From NCBI RefSeq assembly GCF_040371945.1, contig NZ_BAABWS010000001.1, forward strand, positions 620,001-684,000: a stretch of 64,000 bases of DNA. Reading direction: 5' to 3'. Under the pieces are notes generated by a model. It saw only the letters and a list, made by a program, of their open reading frames with translations. It searched no databases and had not been told where the DNA came from. Each line of letters begins with the position of its first letter. The first letter of the stretch is position 1. Made by a program: the position numbers and the translations under genes. Below, one piece after another: positions 53,111 through 61,651 of this stretch. This stretch comes from Litorivita sp040371945. Its GTDB lineage: Bacteria > Pseudomonadota > Alphaproteobacteria > Rhodobacterales > Rhodobacteraceae.

Positions 53111-54808
53111 TTAGGCCCCCACCACCGTGACGCTATTGTTCGGGGCGACGGTGACCCTGCCCTGTTTACGGATATGGCTTTCCACCACATCCCAAATTTG
53201 CGGACCTTCTGTGCCCTCATTGACGCTGGCCCAACCGGCGACTTGGTAGGTCTTGGCCGGATCAATCAATTCGCCGCTCTTGAGCAGGGTCATTTCGGAA
53301 ATCCGCTCGCCCTGTTTTTTCGACACATCAATGCGGTAGCCCATGCCGCCGATCCGCACCATATCGCCGCCCTGCTGGTAATAGGGGTCGGTGTTAAAGA
53401 GGTTGTCGGCCACGTCTTCGAGGATCACATGGATGAATTCGCCGGTCATCTCGGTCCGGTAGGCCTTGCCATAGGACATCGAGGTGACGTTCCAGATGTC
53501 CTCGCGGGTGATGTCCTGCCCCGGCAGGATCGACGGCCCCCAACGCACACCGGGCGACATGGCGATATCGGCCTCGCGTTCGGACAAGAGCGCATCGCAT
53601 ATCAGATCATCCCAAGAGCCGTTGAAATTGCCACGGCGATACAACAGGCTGTCGGTCTGGCCGATCACTTCGGACAGCTGATCCGCATAGGGCGCGCGCT
53701 GCACGTCAATGAGCGCGGCGACCTCTTTATCCGGCTCGATCACATCCGAGAAAATCGGGATCAATTTATGTTTGAAGCCCATCATGCGGCCATCACGCAC
53801 ATCCAGATCGACGCGGCTGACGAATTTGCCGTTCGAGCCGGAGGCAATGATGATCGTCTCGCCCACCAGCACAGGTTCGGGCAGCGCGTCATGGGTATGG
53901 CCCGACAAGATCACGTCGATGCCCGTGACGACACCGGCCATTTTCTTGTCCACGTCAAAGCCGTTATGCGACAGGCAGACCACCAGTTCGGCCCCTGCGG
54001 CGCGCACCTCGTCCACCACGCTTTGCATATGCTCGTCGCGGATGCCAAAGCTGTATTCGGGGAACATCCAACCGGGGTTGGCGATGGGCATATAGGGGAA
54101 GGCCTGCCCGATCACGGCGATCTTCACGCCGCCGCGTTCGAACATCTTGTAGGGTTTGAAGAGTTCCGCAGGCTCGTCCCATTCCGCATCGAAAATATTC
54201 TGTCCCAAAGCGGCAAAAGGCAAACCTTCGACAATCTCGTTCACGCGGTCGGAGCCGAGCGTGAATTCCCAATGGAAGGTCATCGCATCGGGTTTGAGCG
54301 CGTTCATCACATTGACCATATCTTGGCCTTCGGTGTGATAGCAGGTGTAGGACCCGTGCCATGTATCGCCGCCATCGAGCAACAAAGCATCAGGGCGCGC
54401 GGCGCGGATCTGGTTGACCACGGTGGCGACGCGGTCCAGACCGCCGACGCGGCCATAGGTGCCCGCCAGCGCGGTAAAATCATTGTAGGTCAGCGCATAA
54501 TGCGAGGGCGACCCATCCGCGATCCCGTAAGCACGGCGGAAATCCGCGCCGGTGACATGGGGCATCTGTCCCTTGGCGGCGCCGACGCCGAGGTTGATCT
54601 GCGGCTCGCGGAAATAGATCGGTTTGAGCTGCGCATGGATGTCGGTGACATGGATCAGGCTGACATTGCCAAAGGTCTCGAACTCCAAAAGCTGGTCTTG
54701 GGTCAGGGCTTGCTGCGCCGCCAAACGGCCCCAATTGCCAAACCCCGATGCGCCCACCAGCGCGGATGCGGCCATACCGACCTGAAGAAAATCGCGGCGT
54801 GAGATCAT
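53111..54808 (-). CDS. soxB: SoxB, thiosulfohydrolase
   Basis: Di-manganese hydrolase of the 5'-nucleotidase family that releases sulfate from the SoxY cysteine-S-thiosulfonate. The start at 54808 (MISRRDFLQVGMAASALVG) gives a twin-arginine signal and 565 residues; an upstream extension to 54982 lacks family similarity. Metal-site motifs VTDIHAQLKPIYFREP, LLDGGDTWHGS, CLSHNGFDVD and LSGHTHDALPEPV are present. It sits between soxA and soxC. Confidence 0.96.
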   Translation of the reverse strand: MISRRDFLQVGMAASALVGASGFGNWGRLAAQQALTQDQLLEFETFGNVSLIHVTDIHAQLKPIYFREPQINLGVGAAKGQMPHVTGADFRRAYGIADGSPSHYALTYNDFTALAGTYGRVGGLDRVATVVNQIRAARPDALLLDGGDTWHGSYTCYHTEGQDMVNVMNALKPDAMTFHWEFTLGSDRVNEIVEGLPFAALGQNIFDAEWDEPAELFKPYKMFERGGVKIAVIGQAFPYMPIANPGWMFPEYSFGIRDEHMQSVVDEVRAAGAELVVCLSHNGFDVDKKMAGVVTGIDVILSGHTHDALPEPVLVGETIIIASGSNGKFVSRVDLDVRDGRMMGFKHKLIPIFSDVIEPDKEVAALIDVQRAPYADQLSEVIGQTDSLLYRRGNFNGSWDDLICDALLSEREADIAMSPGVRWGPSILPGQDITREDIWNVTSMSYGKAYRTEMTGEFIHVILEDVADNLFNTDPYYQQGGDMVRIGGMGYRIDVSKKQGERISEMTLLKSGELIDPAKTYQVAGWASVNEGTEGPQIWDVVESHIRKQGRVTVAPNNSVTVVGA

Positions 54809-54990
54809 GTCTACCGGCTCCGAAAGGTTAAAAATGTCCTGAACCGCCCGCGAGTATCGCGTGCAGCCTTGGCCGACGCGGCCAGATATGTGAGGCCCTG
54901 CCCCGATTGTCATATGTCCCGTCGTCCGCGCGACCCGCGCGAGCTTGTGGCGCAGGGGCGCGCATCCGGCGCCCCCACGCAAAGTCTTGA

Positions 54991-55860
54991 TCAGTTACGC
55001 ACCGAAGGCGCTTCGACCGACAGCCCGTTGCCGCGCGAGGCGACATAAAGCTCCAGCGCGATAAATTCGGGGCTACCAGGCGCGAAGGTTTCGGCGCGGG
55101 TATCACGCACACAGCCCTTGAACCGCGCGTGAGCGGTGTTCAATTTGGCGTTCTTCAAACGGTAGACCGGAAAGCCGTTGATCTGGCCTTGGCTGAGGTG
55201 ATCGGCACGGATCATATTGCCATAGTTTTCCTCGTGGCAGGACGCGCAAGACATATCGAGTTGCCCCGTGCGGGTGTAATACATCTCCTTGCCCTGCGCC
55301 CATGCGGCCTCGGCCGGACCGTCAATCGCCACATTCACCGGCATGCCGCGCGATTGAAGCGAAATCACGGCTTCCATATTGGCCATCTTGCCGGAGGTGT
55401 AGCCGTAAGGCTCGGCGCCCATGCGGCTGGTGCGGCAATCGTTGATCTGCATCGCCAAAGTGCGCACTTCCTCGGCCCCGTCATTCCACTTGGGATAGAC
55501 AGCGCGCACGCCTTTCATCGAGGTTTCAACGTCGTCATGGCACGAGGCGCAAGATTTTCCCTCAGATCCCTCGACAGCGTTCCACTGATCCATGCCCTGA
55601 TCCACAAAGATCATGCCCGGATTGTCGAAATCATCCATCTGGGTCTGCTGGGTTTCGCTCGCACGAAAGCGCCAACCGGAATAGATCGCATCCATATTGG
55701 CATCTTCCATATGCGCCGGAAGCGGCGCTTTGGTGACGATTTCAATCTCGCCATTGATGACCAATTCCGCATCCTCGTCGGCAAAAGCCGCGCCGCCCAC
55801 AAGAGCGCCGCCGGTCAGGGCGAGCGCCAAAAGGGCCTTTGTGCTTGTCAGCTTCGTCAT
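54991..55860 (-). CDS. soxA: SoxA, dihaem cytochrome of the SoxAX complex
   Basis: Periplasmic c-type cytochrome that, with SoxX, couples thiosulfate to the SoxY cysteine. The 289 residues include a signal peptide (to about 27) and two haem sites, C104-ASC-H108 and C205-ASC-H209, the dihaem SoxA type. C250 in RFKGCVRDTR is at the position of the haem-ligating, persulfide-modified cysteine of the active centre. It lies between soxZ and soxB. Confidence 0.95.
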   Translation of the reverse strand: MTKLTSTKALLALALTGGALVGGAAFADEDAELVINGEIEIVTKAPLPAHMEDANMDAIYSGWRFRASETQQTQMDDFDNPGMIFVDQGMDQWNAVEGSEGKSCASCHDDVETSMKGVRAVYPKWNDGAEEVRTLAMQINDCRTSRMGAEPYGYTSGKMANMEAVISLQSRGMPVNVAIDGPAEAAWAQGKEMYYTRTGQLDMSCASCHEENYGNMIRADHLSQGQINGFPVYRLKNAKLNTAHARFKGCVRDTRAETFAPGSPEFIALELYVASRGNGLSVEAPSVRN

Positions 55861-55886
55861 ATCATTCCTCCCTAAAGTCCAACGCC

Positions 55887-56216
55887 TTACGCGATTGCGA
55901 CCGATTTCGCGTCCTCGTAGACCGACCCGTCATCGTCATACCACGTGAACTTGAATTCCCCCGCTTCGGGCACGACGGCTTCGAACTCGAAATAAGGGTT
56001 GGTCGAGATCGCGGGTTCCATTTTGACGTCGATCACGGACTGGCCGTTGAACTCACAGGTGAAGCGGTTGATGATCGAACGCGGAATGGGCGAGCCATCC
56101 TTGTTCTTGCGTTGACCCGATTCCATCTTGTGGCTGATCAGGGTCTTGATGGTGACAGTTTCGCCAGCCGCCGCCGTTTTGGGGGCTTTGACGCGGGGTT
56201 TTACACCAGATGCCAT
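55887..56216 (-). CDS. soxZ: SoxZ, subunit of the SoxYZ sulfur carrier
   Basis: The 109-residue beta-sandwich protein, without its own signal peptide, is expected to be exported as a heterodimer with SoxY through the Tat route. Recognisable segments are VKAPKTAAAGETVTIKTLIS and EFKFTWYDDDGSVY. It is 18 bp downstream of soxY and 26 bp upstream of soxA. Confidence 0.95.
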   Translation of the reverse strand: MASGVKPRVKAPKTAAAGETVTIKTLISHKMESGQRKNKDGSPIPRSIINRFTCEFNGQSVIDVKMEPAISTNPYFEFEAVVPEAGEFKFTWYDDDGSVYEDAKSVAIA

Positions 56217-56234
56217 TGTCTTATCTCTCCTGAA

Positions 56235-56657
56235 TTAGCCGCCGCAGCCGCCGATGGTGACTTTCACGGTCGCGCTTGCACGGGCAAAGCTGCCGTCTTC
56301 CATTTTCGCAATCGCAACAACGTCTTGCGTGCCTGCAAGGCGGATGCGTGTGCTGGCCGAGCGGCTGCCCGCGAGGGGGCCGAAGTTAAAGGTGGCCACG
56401 CCCGGTGTCGGGTTGCCCGCCGCCAGCAGCATGATCGATGTCGCGCCTTCGGCCGAAACCGAAACCGGAACCGTGTTGCCGTTCTCTGCGATTTCGGGCG
56501 CGGTCAAAGTGACACCGCCTTCGGCCACATCGGCGCCGCCGGTGAAGGCGGCAATCGCCTCATCCGCCGCCGCCATCACGCGCAGAGGCAGAACCGTCAG
56601 CGCAGCCGCACCCAGCCCGATGGCCAGAGTTTCGCGTCGTGAGAATTCCATGTTCAT
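56235..56657 (-). CDS. soxY: SoxY, sulfur-carrier protein
   Basis: Periplasmic carrier to which all Sox pathway intermediates are bound. The 140-residue precursor has a twin-arginine signal (FSRRETLAIGLGAAALTVL) and ends in the diagnostic GGCGG swinging arm, with C138 as the carrier cysteine. An ATG two codons downstream of the chosen start is equally possible. It lies between soxX and soxZ. Confidence 0.96.
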   Translation of the reverse strand: MNMEFSRRETLAIGLGAAALTVLPLRVMAAADEAIAAFTGGADVAEGGVTLTAPEIAENGNTVPVSVSAEGATSIMLLAAGNPTPGVATFNFGPLAGSRSASTRIRLAGTQDVVAIAKMEDGSFARASATVKVTIGGCGG

Positions 56658-56679
56658 CTCCTTAAGGTTCGGTTCTTGA

Positions 56680-57156
56680 TCACTCGTCCTTGAGCGTCAT
56701 CAAGAATGCAATTACGTCCTCGATCTGCGCCGCGCTGAGCAGCGGATCGAGCGGACCTGTGGCGGCCTTGCCGGTATAGCCGTCGCCTGGACGGTTGAAT
56801 CCGTCGACCTTGTAATAGGCTGGCATAACTGTGCCTTCGAAGGTCATCTTGGCATTGGTCAAAATCCCGCGCAGCTGCGCTTCGTCATAGCGGCTGCCAA
56901 CGCCATCGAGCATCGGTCCGACATCGCCCGGAAAGGGCGCGTCGCTGAGCGCCGATGCCTCGTGGCAAGCCACGCAATTGCCCAGCTTTTTGGACTTCAT
57001 GATCTCCGCGCCCTGCGCCGGATCACCCGCCGCGCCGGTCAGCGATTCGGCCACGGCACCATCCGTGAATTTGACATCCGCAGGTGCAACCGGATTGGCC
57101 TGCGCCGCCCCTGCTGCAATCAGCGTTGCCGCCAGTGTAAGTGTAGAAAGCTTCAT
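56680..57156 (-). CDS. soxX: SoxX, monohaem cytochrome of the SoxAX complex
   Basis: The 158-residue cytochrome c has a signal peptide (cleavage after AQA, residue 20) and one haem site C61-VAC-H65; the methionine in FEGTVMPAYYKVDG is a plausible distal ligand. The start at 57156 gives a proper signal peptide, whereas the in-frame extension to 57213 would place 19 extra residues in front. It is the first gene of soxXYZABCD. Confidence 0.95.
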   Translation of the reverse strand: MKLSTLTLAATLIAAGAAQANPVAPADVKFTDGAVAESLTGAAGDPAQGAEIMKSKKLGNCVACHEASALSDAPFPGDVGPMLDGVGSRYDEAQLRGILTNAKMTFEGTVMPAYYKVDGFNRPGDGYTGKAATGPLDPLLSAAQIEDVIAFLMTLKDE

Positions 57157-57236
57157 GTTTCCTCCCATGGCTATCGTTTCTCGGCTTGGATAGCTTCGCA
57201 TACCGTAGTCCACAACCTATCTCCGTGACAAGAACA

Positions 57237-57254
57237 AATTCACAATTCTGAATT
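57237..57254 (-). promoter_or_regulatory. SoxR/SqrR operator candidate in the soxW-soxX gap
   Basis: ATTC-N8-GAAT occurs exactly at 57238-57253 (ATTCA-N6-TGAAT inverted repeat), about 80 bp upstream of the soxX start. This is the motif described for the persulfide-responsive repressor SqrR of Rhodobacter, and SoxR repressors of related bacteria bind the soxW-soxX and soxV-soxS gaps. Confidence 0.65.
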
Positions 57255-57345
57255 TACTTATGCGTTCACGGAGCAGCCTCCGGCCCAACCGGCCCAAAGC
57301 GTTAACTGAAAGCTAAAATTGCCCTGCCGCAAAGCGGTCGCTCGC

Positions 57346-57909
57346 CTATTGCGAACCGGTTTCAGCCAGTTTGCGCGCATGGTATTTTTGGAACGGCTCA
57401 TCGCTTTCATAGCCCCTTTCCTTCACCCAAGTGAGCAAATTCAACGTCGTGTGCTTGCCAAAGGCGCCCGGCACCTGCGCGACGGCGACCTGCGGCGCAG
57501 CGGCCTCGTCAGCCTCAAGGCCAAAGAACATCATCGTCGGCGTGAACATCAGCCCCCATTTGCGCACCATCTCTTTTTCGGGCAGCGTCTCACCATCGAA
57601 ATCGATCACCTCTATGTCGCCGAACATATTGATCTGAATGAAAAAATAGTTGTCCTTGATATAGGCGTCGATCGCAGGGATCGGGAAAACCTCTTCGTGC
57701 ATTTTCTGGCAATAGATACATCCGCGCTGCTCGATGATCAGCGCCAGACGCTTGCCCTCGGCATTGGCCTCGGCCAAATCCTCGCGCAGGTCCTTGAACG
57801 TATCGCGCATCCATTCGGCCTTGTGCAGCCCGTCGTCGCCGACATTGGCCGCGAACACCGGCAGCGCCGACAAGAGCAACGCCGCGCAGGTCATCATAAT
57901 CCGCTTCAT
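57346..57909 (-). CDS. soxW: SoxW, periplasmic thioredoxin
   Basis: The 187-residue protein has a signal peptide (to about 20) and a thioredoxin fold with redox motif GCIYCQKMHEEVF and a cis-Pro segment FTPTMMFF. It receives reductant from SoxV across the inner membrane and keeps SoxYZ in its active reduced form. It is 36 bp downstream of soxV and separated from soxX by 189 bp containing a promoter/operator. Confidence 0.92.
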   Translation of the reverse strand: MKRIMMTCAALLLSALPVFAANVGDDGLHKAEWMRDTFKDLREDLAEANAEGKRLALIIEQRGCIYCQKMHEEVFPIPAIDAYIKDNYFFIQINMFGDIEVIDFDGETLPEKEMVRKWGLMFTPTMMFFGLEADEAAAPQVAVAQVPGAFGKHTTLNLLTWVKERGYESDEPFQKYHARKLAETGSQ

Positions 57910-57945
57910 CTCATGTCCTCCACAGACTGTCCCGATGCGCAGGCC

Positions 57946-58683
57946 CTACCCGAGGGTGCCGAACACAGGGAACCATTCGATCATCTTTTGCGCAATGTAA
58001 TTCACGCTATTGGTGGCGATCAGCACAGCAAAGAGGATGAGCATCACCCCCATCGCCTTTTCGACATAGGCCATATAGTGCCGGTTGCGCGCCAGCCAGT
58101 TGAGGAAGGGTTTGGCAAAGACCGCCGCCACCACAAAAGGCGCCGTCATCGCCAAGCCGTAAACCAGCAATAGCATCCCGCCGCGCCACAAATCGCCCAT
58201 CCCCGAGGCCACCATGAGAATCGACGCCAGCGCCGGCCCGACGCAGGGGGTCCAGCCAAAGCCAAAGGCCAGCCCCATCACATAGGCCCCCAGAACCGTG
58301 GTCGGCTCGGCCTTACTCTGCAATCGCGCCTCGCGGTAGAACAGGCCGATCTTGAGCACGCCCAGAAAATGCAGCCCGAAGAGAAACAAGACCCCCGCCG
58401 CGACATAGCTGAGCGGCTGTTTCCATTGCGCAAAGGCCTGCCCCAAGGCTGTCGCCCCAAGGCCGAGCAGCACGAAAATCGTGGTCACGCCAAAGGCAAA
58501 GAAGACCGACGAGAGGATCAACCGCAGCTGCGTGCGCCCCGACACGCCGCCTTCGCTGCGCAATTGGGCCATCGACGTGCCGGCCATATAGCACAAATAA
58601 AACGGCACCATGGGCAAGATGCAGGGCGTAAAGAACGACAGCACTCCGGCCAAAGCGGCGCCCGCATAGGTGATTTCGAGCAC
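57946..58683 (-). CDS. soxV: SoxV, CcdA-type thiol-disulfide membrane transporter
   Basis: The 245-residue protein has six membrane helices and the two CcdA redox cysteines, in FFTPCILPMVPFYLCYMAG (helix 1) and GFGWTPCVGPALASIL (helix 4). It transfers electrons from cytoplasmic thioredoxin to SoxW in the periplasm. First gene of the leftward sox unit and divergent from soxS, with the operator-like region between. Confidence 0.93.
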   Translation of the reverse strand: MLEITYAGAALAGVLSFFTPCILPMVPFYLCYMAGTSMAQLRSEGGVSGRTQLRLILSSVFFAFGVTTIFVLLGLGATALGQAFAQWKQPLSYVAAGVLFLFGLHFLGVLKIGLFYREARLQSKAEPTTVLGAYVMGLAFGFGWTPCVGPALASILMVASGMGDLWRGGMLLLVYGLAMTAPFVVAAVFAKPFLNWLARNRHYMAYVEKAMGVMLILFAVLIATNSVNYIAQKMIEWFPVFGTLG

Positions 58684-58696
58684 GCCGACCTCCTGC

Positions 58697-58724
58697 TTGA
58701 ATAATTCACATATTCAGATTATGT
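58697..58724. promoter_or_regulatory. SoxR/SqrR operator candidate between soxV and soxS
   Basis: GAATAATTC (58699-58707) and ATATTCAGATTATG (58710-58723) lie close to the soxV start in the divergent gap. ATTC-N8-AGAT (58704-58719) is an imperfect version of the ATTC-N8-GAAT motif found in the soxW-soxX gap. Confidence 0.45.
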
Positions 58725-58842
58725 TGTTTAACAAGCGACCGTCAATCAAAACGATTGCCTGCAAGAGGATGCCGCCCTGACCGCCCATGCCACCGCCTCG
58801 CTGCCGCGCCCTGCCGCGCGCCTGCTCCGCAGTGCGGCGCGC

Positions 58843-59187
58843 GTGGGGCTTGTGGCCGCGCTGCTTTGGCCCGCAGCGCAAGCAACCGCGGCAGAGCTGG
58901 TTATGGTCGACCGCCCTGGATGCCCCTATTGCATTGAATGGGAAGAGAAAATCGGCCCCATCTACCCCAAGACCGAAGCGGGGATCTTTGCACCCCTACG
59001 CCATGTCGATATCTCCGACGCCCCGCCGCCGGACCTGCGGTTCGCGCGCGGCGTGGTCTTTACGCCAACCTTCGTCTTGATCGAGAACGGCGAGGAAATA
59101 GGCCGCATCGAGGGCTATCCGGGAGAGGATTTCTTTTGGGCGCTGCTTGAAAAACTGCTGCGCGAGAGGACGGATTTTGCGGGCTGA
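58843..59187 (+). CDS. soxS: SoxS, periplasmic thioredoxin-like protein
   Basis: Thioredoxin-fold protein with redox motif RPGCPYCIEWEEKIGP and cis-Pro segment FTPTFVLIENG. In Paracoccus, SoxS reactivates the carrier protein by removing mixed disulfides. From GTG 58843 the product has 114 residues but an unusual signal peptide with no basic residues. In-frame CTG at 58777, seven bases after AGAGGA, would add 22 residues rich in Arg and give a normal signal peptide; no in-frame ATG exists back to the stop at 58729. The true start is therefore uncertain and probably non-ATG. Confidence 0.82.
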   Translation: MGLVAALLWPAAQATAAELVMVDRPGCPYCIEWEEKIGPIYPKTEAGIFAPLRHVDISDAPPPDLRFARGVVFTPTFVLIENGEEIGRIEGYPGEDFFWALLEKLLRERTDFAG

Positions 59188-59412
59188 TCACGGGGCGGTC
59201 AAAACGCAGGCAAAGGCGGCGCGGTCGCCTGCAAGATTTACCAATCGCGCCCAAGACCCTTGCATAAAAGGGTAAAAATCGCGCAAGAGAGCGCAAATGG
59301 TTAATCAAGGCGGCGCGTGCAACACCCCGCACTGCGCCCTAAGCGCCCATGGCGCGAAAGACAAAACAGCGGCGCCCGAGGGCAAGACCGCGACAACACG
59401 AGGACGATCGAC

Positions 59413-59754
59413 ATGGGACTTCCGGTCATTGACGACAGCATCACCGAAGCGGAAATGGACCGCATCGTGGACAGCGCGACCGCAGCCTCGAATTTCCTAA
59501 AAGCGGTCAGCCATGAAGGCCGGTTGATGATCCTGTGCCATCTGGTCACCGGCGAGAAATCGGTCACCGAACTTGAAGACCTGCTCTCGGCGCGCCAAGC
59601 CGCCGTCAGCCAGCAATTGTCGCGTTTGCGCCTCGAAGGTCTGGTGATCCCGCGCCGCGAGGGCAAGGCGATCTATTACCGCTTGGCGGATGACCGCCCC
59701 AAACGCATACTGGAATTGGTATATGAGCTATTTTGCGAGACCGGCGGCGACTGA
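59413..59754 (+). CDS. soxR: SoxR/SqrR-type ArsR-family persulfide-responsive repressor
   Basis: The 113-residue winged-helix regulator has the recognition region LLSARQAAVSQQLSRLRLEG. Cysteines C42 (LMILCHL) and C108 (LFCETGG) are 66 residues apart, as are C41 and C107 of Rhodobacter SqrR, which form a tetrasulfide bridge that releases DNA. The start at 59413 matches that family. Lying between soxS and soxT, it is the expected repressor of both sox units, relieved by thiosulfate-derived persulfides. Confidence 0.93.
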   Translation: MGLPVIDDSITEAEMDRIVDSATAASNFLKAVSHEGRLMILCHLVTGEKSVTELEDLLSARQAAVSQQLSRLRLEGLVIPRREGKAIYYRLADDRPKRILELVYELFCETGGD

Positions 59755-59809
59755 GCGCCGCCGCGCATCACGCTCATAACCGCAAGGCATTGACTGGGGA
59801 GGATCTGCC

Positions 59810-60868
59810 ATGCTGGGACCCGTGAGCGATGCGCTTATCGTCACCATGATCGGCCTGTTTGGCGGGCTGCTTTTGGGGCTGGCGGCGCGGCTGGGCCGGT
59901 TTTGCACCATGGGTGCAATCGAAGACCTGCTTTATGGCGGCTCGGACCGGCGCATGCGGATGTATATTCTCGCCATCGGCGGGGGCATCAGCGGCAGCTT
60001 TGCGCTGCAAGCCCTTGGTCTGTTCGAGCCGAGCTATTCCTATTATCTGTCGATCCGCTTCATGCCTGTGGCCGCCGCCTTGGGTGGGTTGATGTTCGGC
60101 TATGGCATGGCGCTGGCGGGCAATTGCGGCTACGGCTGTATCGCGCGGCTGGGCGGGGGCGATATGCGCGCCTTTGTCATCGTTCTGGTGATCGGCGTGT
60201 CGGCCTATTGGACCTTGATGGGCCCGCTCGCCGTAATCCGCGCCAAGCTCTTTGCCCAAACCGATGTCACCACCGACATGCCGCCCAGCTTTGCACATCT
60301 GCTGTCCGGCGCCACGGGGCTGGCGCCTGCCACCATCGGGCTGCTCATCGGGCTGGCGATTTGCGCCGCGGCCTTGGCGGATCGCGGGTTCTTGCGCGAT
60401 GCCAAGGGGATATTCTGGTCGCTCGTTGTCGCCCTCGCCATCACATCGGGTTGGGCGGGCAGCTATCACATCGCCACCACCGGTTTCACCGATCTGCCCG
60501 TGGTCTCGCATAGCTTCTCCGCCCCTGTCGGCGAAACCTTGCTCTATGTCATGACCGGCAGCGCCCGCGCGCCCTCCTTTGCCGTGGGATCGGTGGTCGG
60601 CGTGGCGCTTGGTGCCTTCATCGGATCGCTGATCAAGGGGCATTTTCGCTGGGAGGCTTGCGACGATCCGCGCGAATTGCGCCGCCAAGTGATCGGCGCG
60701 ACCTTGATGGGCGTGGGCGCGGTGCTCGCCATGGGCTGCACCGTGGGCCAAGGGCTTTCGGCCTTTTCGGTTCTGGCCTTTTCCGCGCCGATCACCTTTG
60801 CGGCGATCTTTGCGGGGGCGGCCTTGGGGCTGAGGCAATTGATCACCGGCTTCCAGCCTGCCGAATAG
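59810..60868 (+). CDS. soxT: SoxT, YeeE/YedE family sulfur-compound transporter
   Basis: Inner-membrane protein of 352 residues and about nine to ten helices. It carries the YeeE-family cysteine motifs GRFCTMGAIEDLL, ALAGNCGYGCIARLGGGD and MGCTVGQGLSAFSVLAFSAP. SoxT proteins accompany soxR and are proposed to import thiosulfate or another sulfur species, for assimilation or for signalling to the cytoplasmic SoxR. It follows soxR by 55 bp and is the full-length counterpart of the split transporter near 26 kb. Confidence 0.9.
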   Translation: MLGPVSDALIVTMIGLFGGLLLGLAARLGRFCTMGAIEDLLYGGSDRRMRMYILAIGGGISGSFALQALGLFEPSYSYYLSIRFMPVAAALGGLMFGYGMALAGNCGYGCIARLGGGDMRAFVIVLVIGVSAYWTLMGPLAVIRAKLFAQTDVTTDMPPSFAHLLSGATGLAPATIGLLIGLAICAAALADRGFLRDAKGIFWSLVVALAITSGWAGSYHIATTGFTDLPVVSHSFSAPVGETLLYVMTGSARAPSFAVGSVVGVALGAFIGSLIKGHFRWEACDDPRELRRQVIGATLMGVGAVLAMGCTVGQGLSAFSVLAFSAPITFAAIFAGAALGLRQLITGFQPAE

Positions 60869-61042
60869 CGGCGACAAACCCGCCGCTGCATCCGCCACTT
60901 CGCGCGCGCCGCCCGCTCTGGCCCGCCAAGTGTATTTGCGCAACGTCCCCGCGCCATTTGGCCGCCGCCGCGCCCCTGCCCCTTGGCCCGCGCCCGCACC
61001 CTGCCTATAAGAGCGCCGAACACCCGCCGTCAGGAGGCTTTC

Positions 61043-61630
61043 ATGCGTCAGGCAAAAATCACGCGGACCACCGCCGAGACCGATATCACCGTCGAGATCA
61101 ATCTGGACGGCACCGGCCTCTACGACAACCAGACCGGCGTCGGGTTCTTTGACCATATGCTCGACCAACTGGCGCGTCATTCGTTGATGGATATGACCAT
61201 TCGCGCCAAGGGCGACACCCATATCGACGACCACCACACCGTCGAAGACACCGGCATCGCCTTGGGGCAGGCCTTGACCAAGGCGCTTGGCGACAAAAAG
61301 GGCATTGTGCGCTATGGCGCCTGCCTTTTGCCGATGGATGACGCCTTGCTGCGCGCCGCTTTGGACCTTTCGGCGCGGCCCTTCCTGATCTGGAACGTCG
61401 AGATGCCCACCGCCAAAATCGGCACATTCGACACCGAATTGGTGCGCGAGTTTTTCCAAGCCTTCTCGACCCATGGCGGCATCACCTTGCACATCGACCA
61501 ATTGCACGGGATCAACAGCCATCACATCGCCGAAGCCGCCTTCAAAGCCGTGGCGCGGGCGCTGCGCGATGCGCTGGAAACCGATCCGCGCAAGGCGGAC
61601 GCCATTCCCTCGACCAAAGGCGCGCTCTGA
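61043..61630 (+). CDS. hisB: Imidazoleglycerol-phosphate dehydratase
   Basis: Sixth step of histidine synthesis, a manganese-dependent dehydration. The monofunctional 195-residue enzyme has the paired metal-binding motifs GDTHIDDHHTVEDTGIALGQ and INSHHIAEAAFKA. ATG 61043 follows AGGAGG by six bases. It is followed by hisH after 21 bp. Confidence 0.97.
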   Translation: MRQAKITRTTAETDITVEINLDGTGLYDNQTGVGFFDHMLDQLARHSLMDMTIRAKGDTHIDDHHTVEDTGIALGQALTKALGDKKGIVRYGACLLPMDDALLRAALDLSARPFLIWNVEMPTAKIGTFDTELVREFFQAFSTHGGITLHIDQLHGINSHHIAEAAFKAVARALRDALETDPRKADAIPSTKGAL

Positions 61631-61651
61631 GCCGCAGACCGGAGACACCCC

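Noticed and set aside
51463..54802. Long plus-strand frames opposite soxD, soxC and soxB
   Set aside because: Shadows of genes with complete catalytic motifs on the minus strand.
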